Shown here: positions 53,564 to 61,726 of the stretch, in pieces
Layout: each line of letters opens with the position of its first letter
Position numbering within the stretch: position 1 is the first letter of the stretch
Assembly: GCA_017399185.1 (NCBI GenBank)
Contig: JAFQEA010000005.1
Location: 1-64,000, forward strand
Length of the DNA stretch: 64,000 bases
DNA from: Clostridia bacterium
GTDB lineage: Bacteria; Bacillota; Clostridia; Christensenellales; Borkfalkiaceae
Reading direction: 5' to 3'
Made by a program: the position numbers and the translations under genes
Notes under the pieces: model-generated
The model's input: the letters and a program-made list of their open reading frames with translations, nothing else
Database searches by the model: none
Told to the model about the DNA's origin: nothing

Positions 53564-53824
53564 TCAAATAATTTTGGACGTTGTCGTCCTGAAGCCGTCT
53601 TTTGTGACCTTAAAAATTGAGTGAAAGGAATTAAGCGCATATTCATTAATAATCTTGCGCGCTAAAGATAAATGGCGCGTTTCAAAGCTTGCGGAAATCC
53701 CACACCCGACCCCTGCCTTTGTGGGTGTTGCCGTGGTTGACACTACCGCACCGAAACGCTTCATTATTTGTATAAAGGACATAAGTTGTGTTTTAGATTT
53801 GAAAACTGCTACGTAAGTTGTCAT
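53564..53824 (-). CDS. DUF3343 (putative Se/S-carrier-like) protein
   Basis: The 86-residue protein (ATG at 53824 with AAAGGT upstream) has the DUF3343 pattern: YVAVFKSKTQLMSF, then a small beta-alpha unit with GAVVSTTATPTKAGVGCGISASF. The Cys in GVGCGIS is placed where a persulfide or selenide could sit. It is divergent from a class V cysteine desulfurase, a gene type often found next to DUF3343, so a sulfur or selenium carrier role is a fair inference. Confidence 0.75.
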   Translation of the reverse strand: MTTYVAVFKSKTQLMSFIQIMKRFGAVVSTTATPTKAGVGCGISASFETRHLSLARKIINEYALNSFHSIFKVTKDGFRTTTSKII

Positions 53825-53906
53825 CGTATATACCTTTGTATGTATTTTTGCGCCAAAGCCCAAATATATTTATGTAATAGTTCAAGTTATTATTTAAGGT
53901 GAAATT

Positions 53907-55046
53907 ATGATTTATTTTGACAATGCCGCAAGCGGTGGCTTTAAGCCGGAATCTGTTTATCACGCGACGGCTTCGGTTATGAAAAACTTACTTACAAACA
54001 GCGGCCGCAGCGGGCATAGTCTGTCGGTTTTAGCCGAAAGTTTAATATATGAAGCACGTAAAAAAGTTTCAAAATACGTGAATAACGGGCTTATAGACCG
54101 ACTTATCTTTACCCCAAGCTGTACGCACGCACTTAACTATGCCCTTTTTGGGCTTATAAGTAACGGCGATGAAGTTATAACTTCCGTGACCGAGCATAAT
54201 AGCGTTTTGCGCCCCCTTTATATGCTTGAAAGAGATAAAAACGTAACTATAAAATACGCAAAGCTAAATAGCCACGGCTTTATTGATGCGGAAAGTGTTT
54301 TATCTCTTATTACCAATAATACAAAGGCCGTTGTTTTAAACGCAGTATCTAACGTAACGGGCATTGAAAACCAATACGTAACCGTCGGGCGTGCCCTTAA
54401 AAATCATAATAAAAAAATCTATTACGTGGTTGACGGCGCTCAAGCCGCAGGCCACACAACCTTTGATATGATATCGGACGGGATCGACGCTTTGTGTTTA
54501 GCCGGGCATAAAGGGTTATTTAGTTATCAAGGGATAGGCGTTTTAGCCTTAAGTGACACTATTAATCTCAACCCGACGATAGTTGGCGGCACGGGTAGCG
54601 AAACCTTTGAAAAATTACCAACCTGCCTTCCAGAGCTTTTAGAGCCAGCAACCCCAAATCTTGCCGCGATAATTTCCTTGTTACACGGGGTTGAGTTTGC
54701 AATTAATAACCTTGAATATCATTGTGAGCGCTTAACCCTATTAACCGATAAATTAATTATCGGTTTAAGCAAAATACCTAACGTTAAAATTTATTCTACA
54801 CCCAATAAGTACGGCATAGTTTCCTTTTTAGTCGATGGGATTAATTCAGTTGAGTTTTCTCAAGTTTTATCAGATGATTATTTTATAGCAGTGCGCGGCG
54901 GATTTCATTGTGCGCCCTTACTGCATAAATCGTTAAAAACTGCCGATAACGGGCTTATACGCGCATCTTTGTCAAATTTTAACACCGAGCAGGAAATCAA
55001 TTTATTCCTTAATGCCGTTTCAAAAATAGCGTCAGATTTGCTTTAA
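53907..55046 (+). CDS. Class V cysteine desulfurase family protein
   Basis: The 379-residue PLP enzyme has Lys202 in the LAGHKGLF motif that would carry PLP, an HNSVLRP block, VVDGAQAAGH and Cys335 in RGGFHCAPLLH. The latter is the SufS/CsdA type active cysteine, and the shape matches the TIGR01977 subfamily that often sits near DUF3343. It lacks the long NifS insertion. Product S or Se could pass to the divergent DUF3343 protein. Other selenium or molybdenum genes are not seen here. Confidence 0.87.
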   Translation: MIYFDNAASGGFKPESVYHATASVMKNLLTNSGRSGHSLSVLAESLIYEARKKVSKYVNNGLIDRLIFTPSCTHALNYALFGLISNGDEVITSVTEHNSVLRPLYMLERDKNVTIKYAKLNSHGFIDAESVLSLITNNTKAVVLNAVSNVTGIENQYVTVGRALKNHNKKIYYVVDGAQAAGHTTFDMISDGIDALCLAGHKGLFSYQGIGVLALSDTINLNPTIVGGTGSETFEKLPTCLPELLEPATPNLAAIISLLHGVEFAINNLEYHCERLTLLTDKLIIGLSKIPNVKIYSTPNKYGIVSFLVDGINSVEFSQVLSDDYFIAVRGGFHCAPLLHKSLKTADNGLIRASLSNFNTEQEINLFLNAVSKIASDLL

Positions 55047-55325
55047 TTGGTCTATTATTTTAACAAGCTCTTTTTGTTGCTCACTGTTTAGCATTGGGTA
55101 AAGCATTGCTTTAAAGCCGTCAAGCTCGGCATTACTTAACTTACCTTCCTTGCGGTTTTTGGTTGCAACCGAAATAATCTCCGATAAAATTTCCTGATAG
55201 CTTTTGCCCTCGTAATCCTTCACAAAATTTGATAAAAGCATTTTTGCGCCTGCATCAAGGTTATCCATTGGGTCGTTTTGCGGCTTATCTTGCTTTTTTG
55301 CTTTCTTATAATCCTTAAAATTCAT
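55032..55325 (-). CDS. Hypothetical 97-residue protein
   Basis: I do not recognise the family. The product is a soluble, highly charged protein with a Lys/Gln-rich N terminus (about 1-20) and a helical remainder containing YQEILSEIISVATKN and ELDGFKAMLYPMLNSEQQ. The C-terminal end overlaps the desulfurase gene by 15 bp in a convergent arrangement. It is divergent from another small unknown gene 68 bp away. Confidence 0.7.
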   Translation of the reverse strand: MNFKDYKKAKKQDKPQNDPMDNLDAGAKMLLSNFVKDYEGKSYQEILSEIISVATKNRKEGKLSNAELDGFKAMLYPMLNSEQQKELVKIIDQLKQI

Positions 55326-55393
55326 TAAATAACTTATCCTATAAATATATTTATGCTTTATGACACATATAATGTTAAAAGACGGGGATTTTT

Positions 55394-55792
55394 ATGACCT
55401 TTTTAGATAATCTTAAGGGCTTTTTAAGCAATTACGGTAGGCCCATCATTGAATACTTATCGTGCCTTAATGACGATGAAATTTCAGCTTTAGCAGAGCT
55501 TTTAGGTATTGATTGTCAGCTTATTAAAAACCTTATTGATGCGGCAATGCAATATATAAACAACCAGCTTGATATAAACAAGCTGTTATTGATTGTTGCA
55601 CCGATTATTGTGACTATTTTTACTAAATTGACCAATAAAAAAGCCGCTAATCCAAATAACAATTTAGATGAAAATAGCCAAAAATCGACTTATAGCCCCA
55701 CTTTTGACAATGAAAAAGGGGTAAGCGAGAATCACTTACCCATTGATAACACTGATATTTTATACAGTATAAACGCTTATATTAATTCGTAG
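55394..55792 (+). CDS. Hypothetical 132-residue protein, one membrane span
   Basis: I do not recognise the family. Residues 1-60 form an amphipathic region (ALAELLGIDCQLIKNLIDAA), 62-79 a hydrophobic span (LLLIVAPIIVTIFTKL), and 80-132 a polar tail. Codons 97-104 (KSTYSPTF) are made by the recurrent 23-base core element, which is otherwise intergenic, so the tail may be foreign or accidental coding. A GGGTAAG/CTTACCC hairpin follows at 55718-55742. The 3' end overlaps the S41 gene by 11 bp. Confidence 0.6.
   Translation: MTFLDNLKGFLSNYGRPIIEYLSCLNDDEISALAELLGIDCQLIKNLIDAAMQYINNQLDINKLLLIVAPIIVTIFTKLTNKKAANPNNNLDENSQKSTYSPTFDNEKGVSENHLPIDNTDILYSINAYINS
55683..55705. repeat. Dispersed 23-base core element (copy 2, intragenic)
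   Basis: This is identical over 23 bases to 11597-11619. Related copies are at 58303-58325 (four differences) and 63270-63292 (three differences). This copy lies inside a reading frame and lacks the flanking A-rich arm that turns the others into hairpins. Confidence 0.9.
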
Positions 55793-57077
55793 CGATAATA
55801 CTTAAAGCATCAATAAATGCATTGTTTGGCGCGCTTTCAGCGATAACGTTTAAGTCGTTCATCCCCGGTATTAAGCCAACGCCGTGGATACACGTATTTG
55901 TTATCGGCCAATAGAGCTTGGCGGTGGTAACTTTTACGGCTTCACCCGTAAACGGGCGTTCAAAGGTTGACTGCATTATGCCCTTGCCGTAAGACTTAAA
56001 TACGCCGTTTTTGCCTTCTAAAACAACGGACACTATACCCTTTTTATCATAGTCTAATACAGCACCCATTAAAGCTTCTGAAGCGGAAGCACTGTTATCG
56101 TTTGCCAAAAAAACAATATTTTCAAAACTATATTGGTCATAGCATATCTGGGTGCTTAAAAATTCTTCACGCGTGCCGTATTTATCAACGGCGACAGAAA
56201 TCAGCTTTTTCTCACCTTCACCACCGTCGATAAGGTGTGCTGCAATCTGCGTTAAAATGCTCATATACCCGCCGCCGTTATCCCTTAAATCAATAACGAG
56301 CGACCTTTTGCCGTCAGCCTTGAACTTTTCAAGCGCCTTTGAAAACTGCCCGGCGCTACCCAAAAGCCCCTTTTGCGTGCCTGAAAAGCCTGTGTATTTT
56401 ATTACAGCTGTTGAAGACACTGAAAGCGGATAATCGGTGTTATCGCCGTATCTTAAAAACTCCATTTGACCGTTTTCGTCACTGAAAACATACTCGCCTG
56501 TATTGTCATAATAGAACACAAAAGTCTCGGTATAAGCCTGTTTTTGAAGCGTATAGGTGAATTCAACGCCTTTATAGTCAACACGCAAATCAGTATCTGT
56601 GTACGCACCGATTGCAGAAATTTCTCTTGTTAAATCATCGTAGCTGTTAATGGTGGCAAAACCGATTTCCCCGCTTTTGCGGATACCGGTTATTTTGCCG
56701 CCTTTTTTTATGCCCGCTTTAAATGCCGGTGAATTACCCTTAACCGAATATATTACGTTTGAGCCGTTTAAAAATGAAACGCCAAAGCCTTCACGCTGAC
56801 CTTGGGCGCTTTTTTTGATAAGGTCGTATTCTTCGGCTGTGTAATAGGTTGAATACTGATCAAAAAGTGCGTCGCTGATAAGCCCAAAAACGTCGTCTGA
56901 TTCTTCATAATAATACTTGTGATAGATATCCAGAACGTATTTAAGCGAATCGATTTCCTTACCCAAGGAATTTTTTCCTGCGATAAAGCCGCCCAAAAAC
57001 ATACCTGCGCACACGATAAGAGAGCCTGCGATTATTAAAACCTTTTTAATTAAGCTTGTTTGTTTTTGATTATCCAT
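55782..57077 (-). CDS. S41 family carboxyl-terminal processing peptidase
   Basis: The 431-residue protein has one N-terminal span (about 12-32) that anchors it outside, a PDZ domain (about 110-175) and the S41 peptidase domain. The catalytic Ser is in NDNSASASEALMGA (about residue 327) and the Lys in FKSYGKGIMQST (about 367). CtpA-type enzymes cleave C termini of envelope proteins. It follows the PucR-like regulator gene by 5 bp in the same direction. Confidence 0.92.
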   Translation of the reverse strand: MDNQKQTSLIKKVLIIAGSLIVCAGMFLGGFIAGKNSLGKEIDSLKYVLDIYHKYYYEESDDVFGLISDALFDQYSTYYTAEEYDLIKKSAQGQREGFGVSFLNGSNVIYSVKGNSPAFKAGIKKGGKITGIRKSGEIGFATINSYDDLTREISAIGAYTDTDLRVDYKGVEFTYTLQKQAYTETFVFYYDNTGEYVFSDENGQMEFLRYGDNTDYPLSVSSTAVIKYTGFSGTQKGLLGSAGQFSKALEKFKADGKRSLVIDLRDNGGGYMSILTQIAAHLIDGGEGEKKLISVAVDKYGTREEFLSTQICYDQYSFENIVFLANDNSASASEALMGAVLDYDKKGIVSVVLEGKNGVFKSYGKGIMQSTFERPFTGEAVKVTTAKLYWPITNTCIHGVGLIPGMNDLNVIAESAPNNAFIDALSIIATN

Positions 57078-57082
57078 GATTA

Positions 57083-58129
57083 CTATATTAATTTTCTGAT
57101 AATTGCAAGCATTCTAAACATTGACGCGTCAGAAAACTTTTTAATGTTGAGATTGCAAACGCTTTCTATCTTGTCAAGTCGATACATAAGCGTATTGCGG
57201 TGCATATACATTTCACGCGAAGCTTCGCTAATGTTCAAGTCGTTATCAAAAAAAGCTTCTGCAGTTTCGACCATAGCATCGTCTTCAAAAAGTGCTTTTG
57301 CATCTTCCGATAAGACTTCGTTATAATAATTCTTTAATACGTCGCTATCAACCTGCTTTAACAGCCAAACGGGCATATAATCGGCAAAGGTTGTAACAGG
57401 CTTATTATAACTGCTGACGCTACCAAGGCTTAATGCGCCCAAGGCTTGCTCGTACGAAACATTGATTTTAGAAAAACTTGGCGAAACGTTGCCTACGCCA
57501 ACGCTGATTTGCACGCCAACACCCTTCAAAACTTCACGGATTAAGGTGTTGGCAAGCTTTTCGCCCTGCCAATCGGCGCGCTTTTCGTCAAGGCACTTAA
57601 CGTAAATAACAACGTCGTGCGCGCCAAGTAAAACCTTGTCGTTTAAAGACAGCTTGTTCTTTAAAAGATATTCAACGATATCCTTACCCTTTGAAAGCTT
57701 GTTTTTTAATGCAGCAACAACGTAGCAGCAATCGGCAATCTTGTTTTCCGCAATATAAATCAAGGCTTTTTCTTCGTTTAGCTCGCCGCTTAAAATCCTG
57801 CGCAATTTTTCTTCTTCAGTCAAGCCGTCGTCCGCTAGATAAAAGCTTTCAATAAGCGTTTTAATAAAGAAAGCGTAGTTTTTTGTGGATTTTGTAGAGC
57901 CATCCAAACGCGCCAAAAATTTCTCCTTGCCGTACTTGAAGGTAAAATAGGTTTTATCGTTATCCCTATCGATAAGCAATTCTTCATTGCCCATTTCGGA
58001 CAGGACCTTTCTGCCTTCCTTTTCGTCAAAGTCGGAACGCAAAGAACGCTCAAAGCGGCAGATTGAAATATCAATGCCGGTTTTTGCACGCACGTAGCTG
58101 ATAACTGCGTTAAGTCTGTTTTCGTTCAT
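57083..58129 (-). CDS. PucR/CdaR-type transcriptional regulator
   Basis: The 348-residue protein has no recognised N-terminal sensory domain and a C-terminal PucR/CdaR helix-turn-helix (about 290-348), where MYMHRNTLMYRLDKIE is the DNA-binding helix. An upstream part contains a GGDEF-like region of PucR proteins (LLGAHDVVIYVKC). The ligand is unknown. A perfect palindrome at 58151-58163 near its promoter could be an autoregulatory operator. It is cotranscribed with the S41 peptidase. Confidence 0.85.
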   Translation of the reverse strand: MNENRLNAVISYVRAKTGIDISICRFERSLRSDFDEKEGRKVLSEMGNEELLIDRDNDKTYFTFKYGKEKFLARLDGSTKSTKNYAFFIKTLIESFYLADDGLTEEEKLRRILSGELNEEKALIYIAENKIADCCYVVAALKNKLSKGKDIVEYLLKNKLSLNDKVLLGAHDVVIYVKCLDEKRADWQGEKLANTLIREVLKGVGVQISVGVGNVSPSFSKINVSYEQALGALSLGSVSSYNKPVTTFADYMPVWLLKQVDSDVLKNYYNEVLSEDAKALFEDDAMVETAEAFFDNDLNISEASREMYMHRNTLMYRLDKIESVCNLNIKKFSDASMFRMLAIIRKLI

Positions 58130-58150
58130 AATTCACCATAACCCGTTTTA

Positions 58151-58163
58151 GTGCAAGTTGCAC
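58151..58163. promoter_or_regulatory. GTGCAA-G-TTGCAC palindrome, candidate operator
   Basis: A perfect 13-bp palindrome lies 11 bp downstream of the -10 at 58175, close to the expected start of the PucR-like gene. Such a place suits repression. Confidence 0.5.
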
Positions 58164-58174
58164 AATTTGATTTT

Positions 58175-58203
58175 ATTTTATATTATTTTTTTAATATTGG
58201 CAA
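58175..58203 (-). promoter_or_regulatory. Promoter of the PucR-like gene
   Basis: On the minus strand, -35 TTGCCA (58198-58203), a 17-bp spacer and -10 TAAAAT (58175-58180) precede the gene by 46 bp. Confidence 0.55.
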
Positions 58204-58221
58204 GGATTTTAAGCAAAAATA

Positions 58222-58266
58222 AAAAAATATGCACAAGGTTAATTATCCACCTTATGCATATTTTAT
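58222..58266. terminator. Bidirectional hairpin between potD and the PucR-like gene
   Basis: The arms TATGCACAAGGT and ACCTTATGCATA form an 11-pair stem with one bulge, preceded by an A-run and followed by ATTTTATC. It may end potD transcription. Confidence 0.65.
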
Positions 58267-58284
58267 CATTTTAAGGCGCTTTTT

Positions 58285-58326
58285 TGTTGAAAAAGTCGCG
58301 TTAATCGACCTATACGCCTACTTTTA
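58285..58326 (-). terminator. potD-end hairpin carrying the core element (copy 3)
   Basis: On the minus strand, AAAAGT...ACTTTTT forms a stem with inner CG pairs just after the potD stop. It contains a diverged ATCGACCTATA core at 58303-58325. Confidence 0.6.
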
Positions 58327-58327
58327 A

Positions 58328-60103
58328 TTACTTTTTATCTTCACTTGAAGAAATAAATTTTAAATTCTTGTGCCCGAATGAAAACTTAATCAAGTCCTTT
58401 TGATAAAGCTTAATCAAAACGATTGCGACAACTATAAGAACGATAATTATGCCCAAAACAATCAAAATTGTAACAAGCGAAACGTTACCAACCTTGGCGG
58501 TTTCCCACATATCATTAAGCTCACGGATTTCATCGTCCGAAAAGCACTTCATAACCGTGCAACGCGCAATCATATCTTCGCTTGGATATTGGGTTGTTGC
58601 CTGGCGATCAATCTGGTCAGTCCACAAAATATAAGCTTTATTGTCGTAGTCAGGACTATCCGTTGCCACCGTATTAAAAAAGTAAGACAAATCGGTTTGA
58701 TAAAGAGTAACGTTTTCAGATTCTTCCTTGCCGATAACGTTATATTCGTCATCATAAACAGGATAAATAAGGTTGTACGTTCCGTCAGCGTTCAGCATAG
58801 ATTGACGGGTTGTTTGGTCTAAATCACCAAAATATTCTTCGTAATAAAGCTCACCGTCAACAAGCACCGTGTCTTCATCTTCAGTATCAGCCTTTACAAG
58901 AACGTAGGTGCCATACCAATCGACTGCGTTTTCAAACATAGCGTCCCCCGCCAGCGACGAAGTGTATCCTATATAGTTCATATTCATACAGCCCGACTCC
59001 GGCGTTGAAATAAAGTTGATAAAAATTTGTGCAAGTTCCTTATTAGCACCCTTTGGCATTGCCCAGCCGTCAAAGAAGATATTGCTGCCTTCTTCAGGGA
59101 TAGCATAGCTTAAGTAAGTGCCTTCTTCTTCAGCAACGTCCATTGTATAAACGGCGTCGCCCGACCAGGCAAAGTTGATTGAAATTTTGCCCTGCGCCAT
59201 ATCCTTTTTACCGCTATCGACTTCGTAGCCGTAAATCTTATCCTTAAGCTCGGTTAAAACCTTACCAACGCGCTCAATAGACTCCTTATCGGTGCGGTTA
59301 TAAATTGCAGTAAGCTGTGCGTTATATTCAGCCCTTGTAAGCTCGCCAAGGTCATATTTTGCTTTAAGGGCAGAAAGCTCTTCCTGATAAACGTAGCCGA
59401 TTGCCAAAATATAGCTATCACGCACGCTATCCTTAATCGTCCCCTTACCCTTGTACGCATCATTCCATAAAAGCGACCAATGGTTTGCATCGGCTTCGGC
59501 AACGTGCTCCGGATTATAAACGTAGCCCATCGTACCCCACATATAGCAGGTTGCGTAGTCGTAAAGGCTTCTTGTACTGCCGTCTTCGCAGGAAATTTGT
59601 TGATTTTTGAAAAGATCACGGATATATTCGGAAGAATTTTGGTCGTAATTTGTGATTTTTGTGCGATCAAGCGGCTCAAGCATGTCTTCGCGAATCATTT
59701 TTAAAAGCATGTATTCGGACGGACAAACCAAGTCGTAAGAATAGCTGACGCTACCGCCGACTTCCTTTTTGGAAAGGTTGAGCTCGTTATACATATTTTC
59801 GTTTGTACCAAAGGTTGAATACTCAACGCGGACGTTTCTGTTTAAAACCTGACGGCAATAAGATTCAAAAAGGTAAATTACGTCAATATATTCGTCGTCT
59901 TCAGAAAGCGTGTACTCGCCCGAAACGTAATCGTTCCACTCAATCTTATTTGTATCCGATTCAGAAATGTATTCTTCCCAATTATAAATCCTTAAAACTT
60001 CGTAATCGCCACTATTTTTACCGATATTTGAGCCTAAAAAGCAATAACCAACGATAGATAACACCATAACGGCAACAACGATAATGGGTAAAACCTTTTT
60101 CAT
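58328..60103 (-). CDS. potD: Spermidine/putrescine-type solute-binding protein, extended and doubly anchored
   Basis: This protein should capture polyamines for the PotABC importer. It has 591 residues, against about 350 for E. coli PotD. An N-terminal hydrophobic segment (about 4-26) lacks a clean lipobox (VGYC). A second span near 541-565 is followed by a 25-residue basic tail. PotD-like blocks are LRIYNWEEYI, YDLVCPSEYMLLKM, WGTMGYVYNPE, KISINFAWSGDAVYT and FFDGWAMPKGANK. The middle contains family-atypical insertions (about 30-75 and 395-500). The order potA-potB-potC-potD supports the assignment. Confidence 0.85.
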   Translation of the reverse strand: MKKVLPIIVVAVMVLSIVGYCFLGSNIGKNSGDYEVLRIYNWEEYISESDTNKIEWNDYVSGEYTLSEDDEYIDVIYLFESYCRQVLNRNVRVEYSTFGTNENMYNELNLSKKEVGGSVSYSYDLVCPSEYMLLKMIREDMLEPLDRTKITNYDQNSSEYIRDLFKNQQISCEDGSTRSLYDYATCYMWGTMGYVYNPEHVAEADANHWSLLWNDAYKGKGTIKDSVRDSYILAIGYVYQEELSALKAKYDLGELTRAEYNAQLTAIYNRTDKESIERVGKVLTELKDKIYGYEVDSGKKDMAQGKISINFAWSGDAVYTMDVAEEEGTYLSYAIPEEGSNIFFDGWAMPKGANKELAQIFINFISTPESGCMNMNYIGYTSSLAGDAMFENAVDWYGTYVLVKADTEDEDTVLVDGELYYEEYFGDLDQTTRQSMLNADGTYNLIYPVYDDEYNVIGKEESENVTLYQTDLSYFFNTVATDSPDYDNKAYILWTDQIDRQATTQYPSEDMIARCTVMKCFSDDEIRELNDMWETAKVGNVSLVTILIVLGIIIVLIVVAIVLIKLYQKDLIKFSFGHKNLKFISSSEDKK

Positions 60104-60104
60104 A

Positions 60105-60908
60105 TCAGTTATTCCCCCTTTGCTTTGCGCGGCGATCGGCGTTTACGTTTGCAACCACGACCGAAATAATAATTACAGCAAAGATGATTGCTGAAAGCGC
60201 ACGGAGCGCAGGTATGGACGTGTTTGCCGAGTTTTTAGCGTACGCATTGTATGCGTAAGTGGAAATCGTATCAATGGTTGACGGCTTTGTAAAGTTTGTA
60301 ATGATATAGTCGTCAAGCGATAACGTAACCGCAAGCATAAAGCCTGAAGCTATGCCGGGCATAATTTCTGGCACGACGATTGTAAACAGCGCTTTAAGGG
60401 GTGACGCACCCAAATCAAGCCCTGCTTCGTAAAGATTAGGGTCCATTTGCTTGAGCTTTGGTAAAACGCTTGTTACAACAAACGGGAAGGTTAACACAAC
60501 GTGGGCAATCAGAAGTGATGCGTACGTTCTTGGGAAAAGTAAAATTGAACATACAAGCGCCAAAGAAATTGCCGTTACGATTTCAGCGTTAACGATTGGC
60601 ACTTGGGTTACGGTATTCAAAATTTTGAATACCCTTGGCTTGGAATAAAACATACCAATCGCGCCGATAGTGCCTAAAAGTGTTGAAATTGCGCTTGCCG
60701 AAAGCGCTAATAATAAGGTCGTTTTAATGCAGTCAAGGATTTTTTCGTCCGTAAAAAGCATTGCGTAGAGCGAAAAATTCCACTCATTTGACCAAGAGCC
60801 GATTTCATTTGAAGCGTTAAAGCTGTAAACAACCAAAAGAACGACGGGCGCGTAAAGGAAAATCAGTATAAGCCATAAATAGCATGAACGGAAAATTTTA
60901 CCTACCAT
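60105..60908 (-). CDS. potC: Polyamine ABC transporter permease PotC
   Basis: This is an inner-membrane permease subunit with 267 residues and about six spans. The cytoplasmic EAA loop, which contacts PotA, is YEAGLDLGASPLKALFTIVVPEIMPG. It is given here in parts: YEAGLDLGASPLKALF and VVPEIMPG. It overlaps potB by 7 bp and lies one base before potD. This arrangement supports co-translation. Confidence 0.93.
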   Translation of the reverse strand: MVGKIFRSCYLWLILIFLYAPVVLLVVYSFNASNEIGSWSNEWNFSLYAMLFTDEKILDCIKTTLLLALSASAISTLLGTIGAIGMFYSKPRVFKILNTVTQVPIVNAEIVTAISLALVCSILLFPRTYASLLIAHVVLTFPFVVTSVLPKLKQMDPNLYEAGLDLGASPLKALFTIVVPEIMPGIASGFMLAVTLSLDDYIITNFTKPSTIDTISTYAYNAYAKNSANTSIPALRALSAIIFAVIIISVVVANVNADRRAKQRGNN

Positions 60909-61726
60909 AATCCACCCCCGCGTTGGTTCGGCCTTTCGTTAAACTTGCCAGTTAAAAGCATTGTGCCGAAGATAAAGCATAAAAGTATTAACGAAATTGC
61001 AGAGCCCGTGTGCCAGCTGTCAGCCGTGCCGATATTGAATTGGTTTTCGATAAGCTTACCGATAATTGTAACCTTGCTGTTACCGAGCGTGTCGGATATT
61101 ACGTAGCTTGTTGTCGTTGGCAATAAAACCATGGTTATTGCGCTTACAATACCCGGGAGTGACAATGGCAAGGTCGTGCGTAAAAAGGTTTGAACCTTGT
61201 TCGCACCAAGGTCGGATGAAGCTTCCAAAACGTTTTTATCAAGCTTTATAAGCACCGTATAGATTGGCAGGATAGTAAACGGCAGATAGTCGTAAACCAT
61301 ACCGATAACCGTGTTTGCAAAGTACCAATCGGTTATGTTGTAAACGCCAAGCTTATCAAGTGCGAATAATAATTCCTTCATTGCGGCAGTCCTTAACACA
61401 AAGTTAATCCACATTGGCAAAATGAATAAAAGAAGATAAACGCTACCCGCTTTCATATTTGTGCGTGCCAAAATGTAAGAAACGGGGTAAGCGATAACAA
61501 GACAGATTGCCGTCGTTAAAATGGCAAGCGCAAAGCTTATAAATAATACGTAAATATTTGAGCCTTTAGTGAAAAAATCAATAAAGTTTGCAAACGTTAA
61601 GCTGCCGTTGCCGTCCGTGAAAGCGTAAACAACGATAAGAAGCAGCGGGAATATTACGAACAAACACAAAAAGAGAAAATATGGTATGCCCAGATTTTTT
61701 CTTGAAAATTTAAGCGCCTTACCCAT
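60902..61726 (-). CDS. potB: Polyamine ABC transporter permease PotB
   Basis: The 274-residue permease has about six spans and an EAA loop (LEASSDLGANKVQTFLRTTLP). It overlaps the ends of potC by 7 bp and potA by 8 bp. It pairs with PotC to form the channel; ligand range cannot be told from sequence. Confidence 0.93.
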   Translation of the reverse strand: MGKALKFSRKNLGIPYFLFLCLFVIFPLLLIVVYAFTDGNGSLTFANFIDFFTKGSNIYVLFISFALAILTTAICLVIAYPVSYILARTNMKAGSVYLLLFILPMWINFVLRTAAMKELLFALDKLGVYNITDWYFANTVIGMVYDYLPFTILPIYTVLIKLDKNVLEASSDLGANKVQTFLRTTLPLSLPGIVSAITMVLLPTTTSYVISDTLGNSKVTIIGKLIENQFNIGTADSWHTGSAISLILLCFIFGTMLLTGKFNERPNQRGGGLW

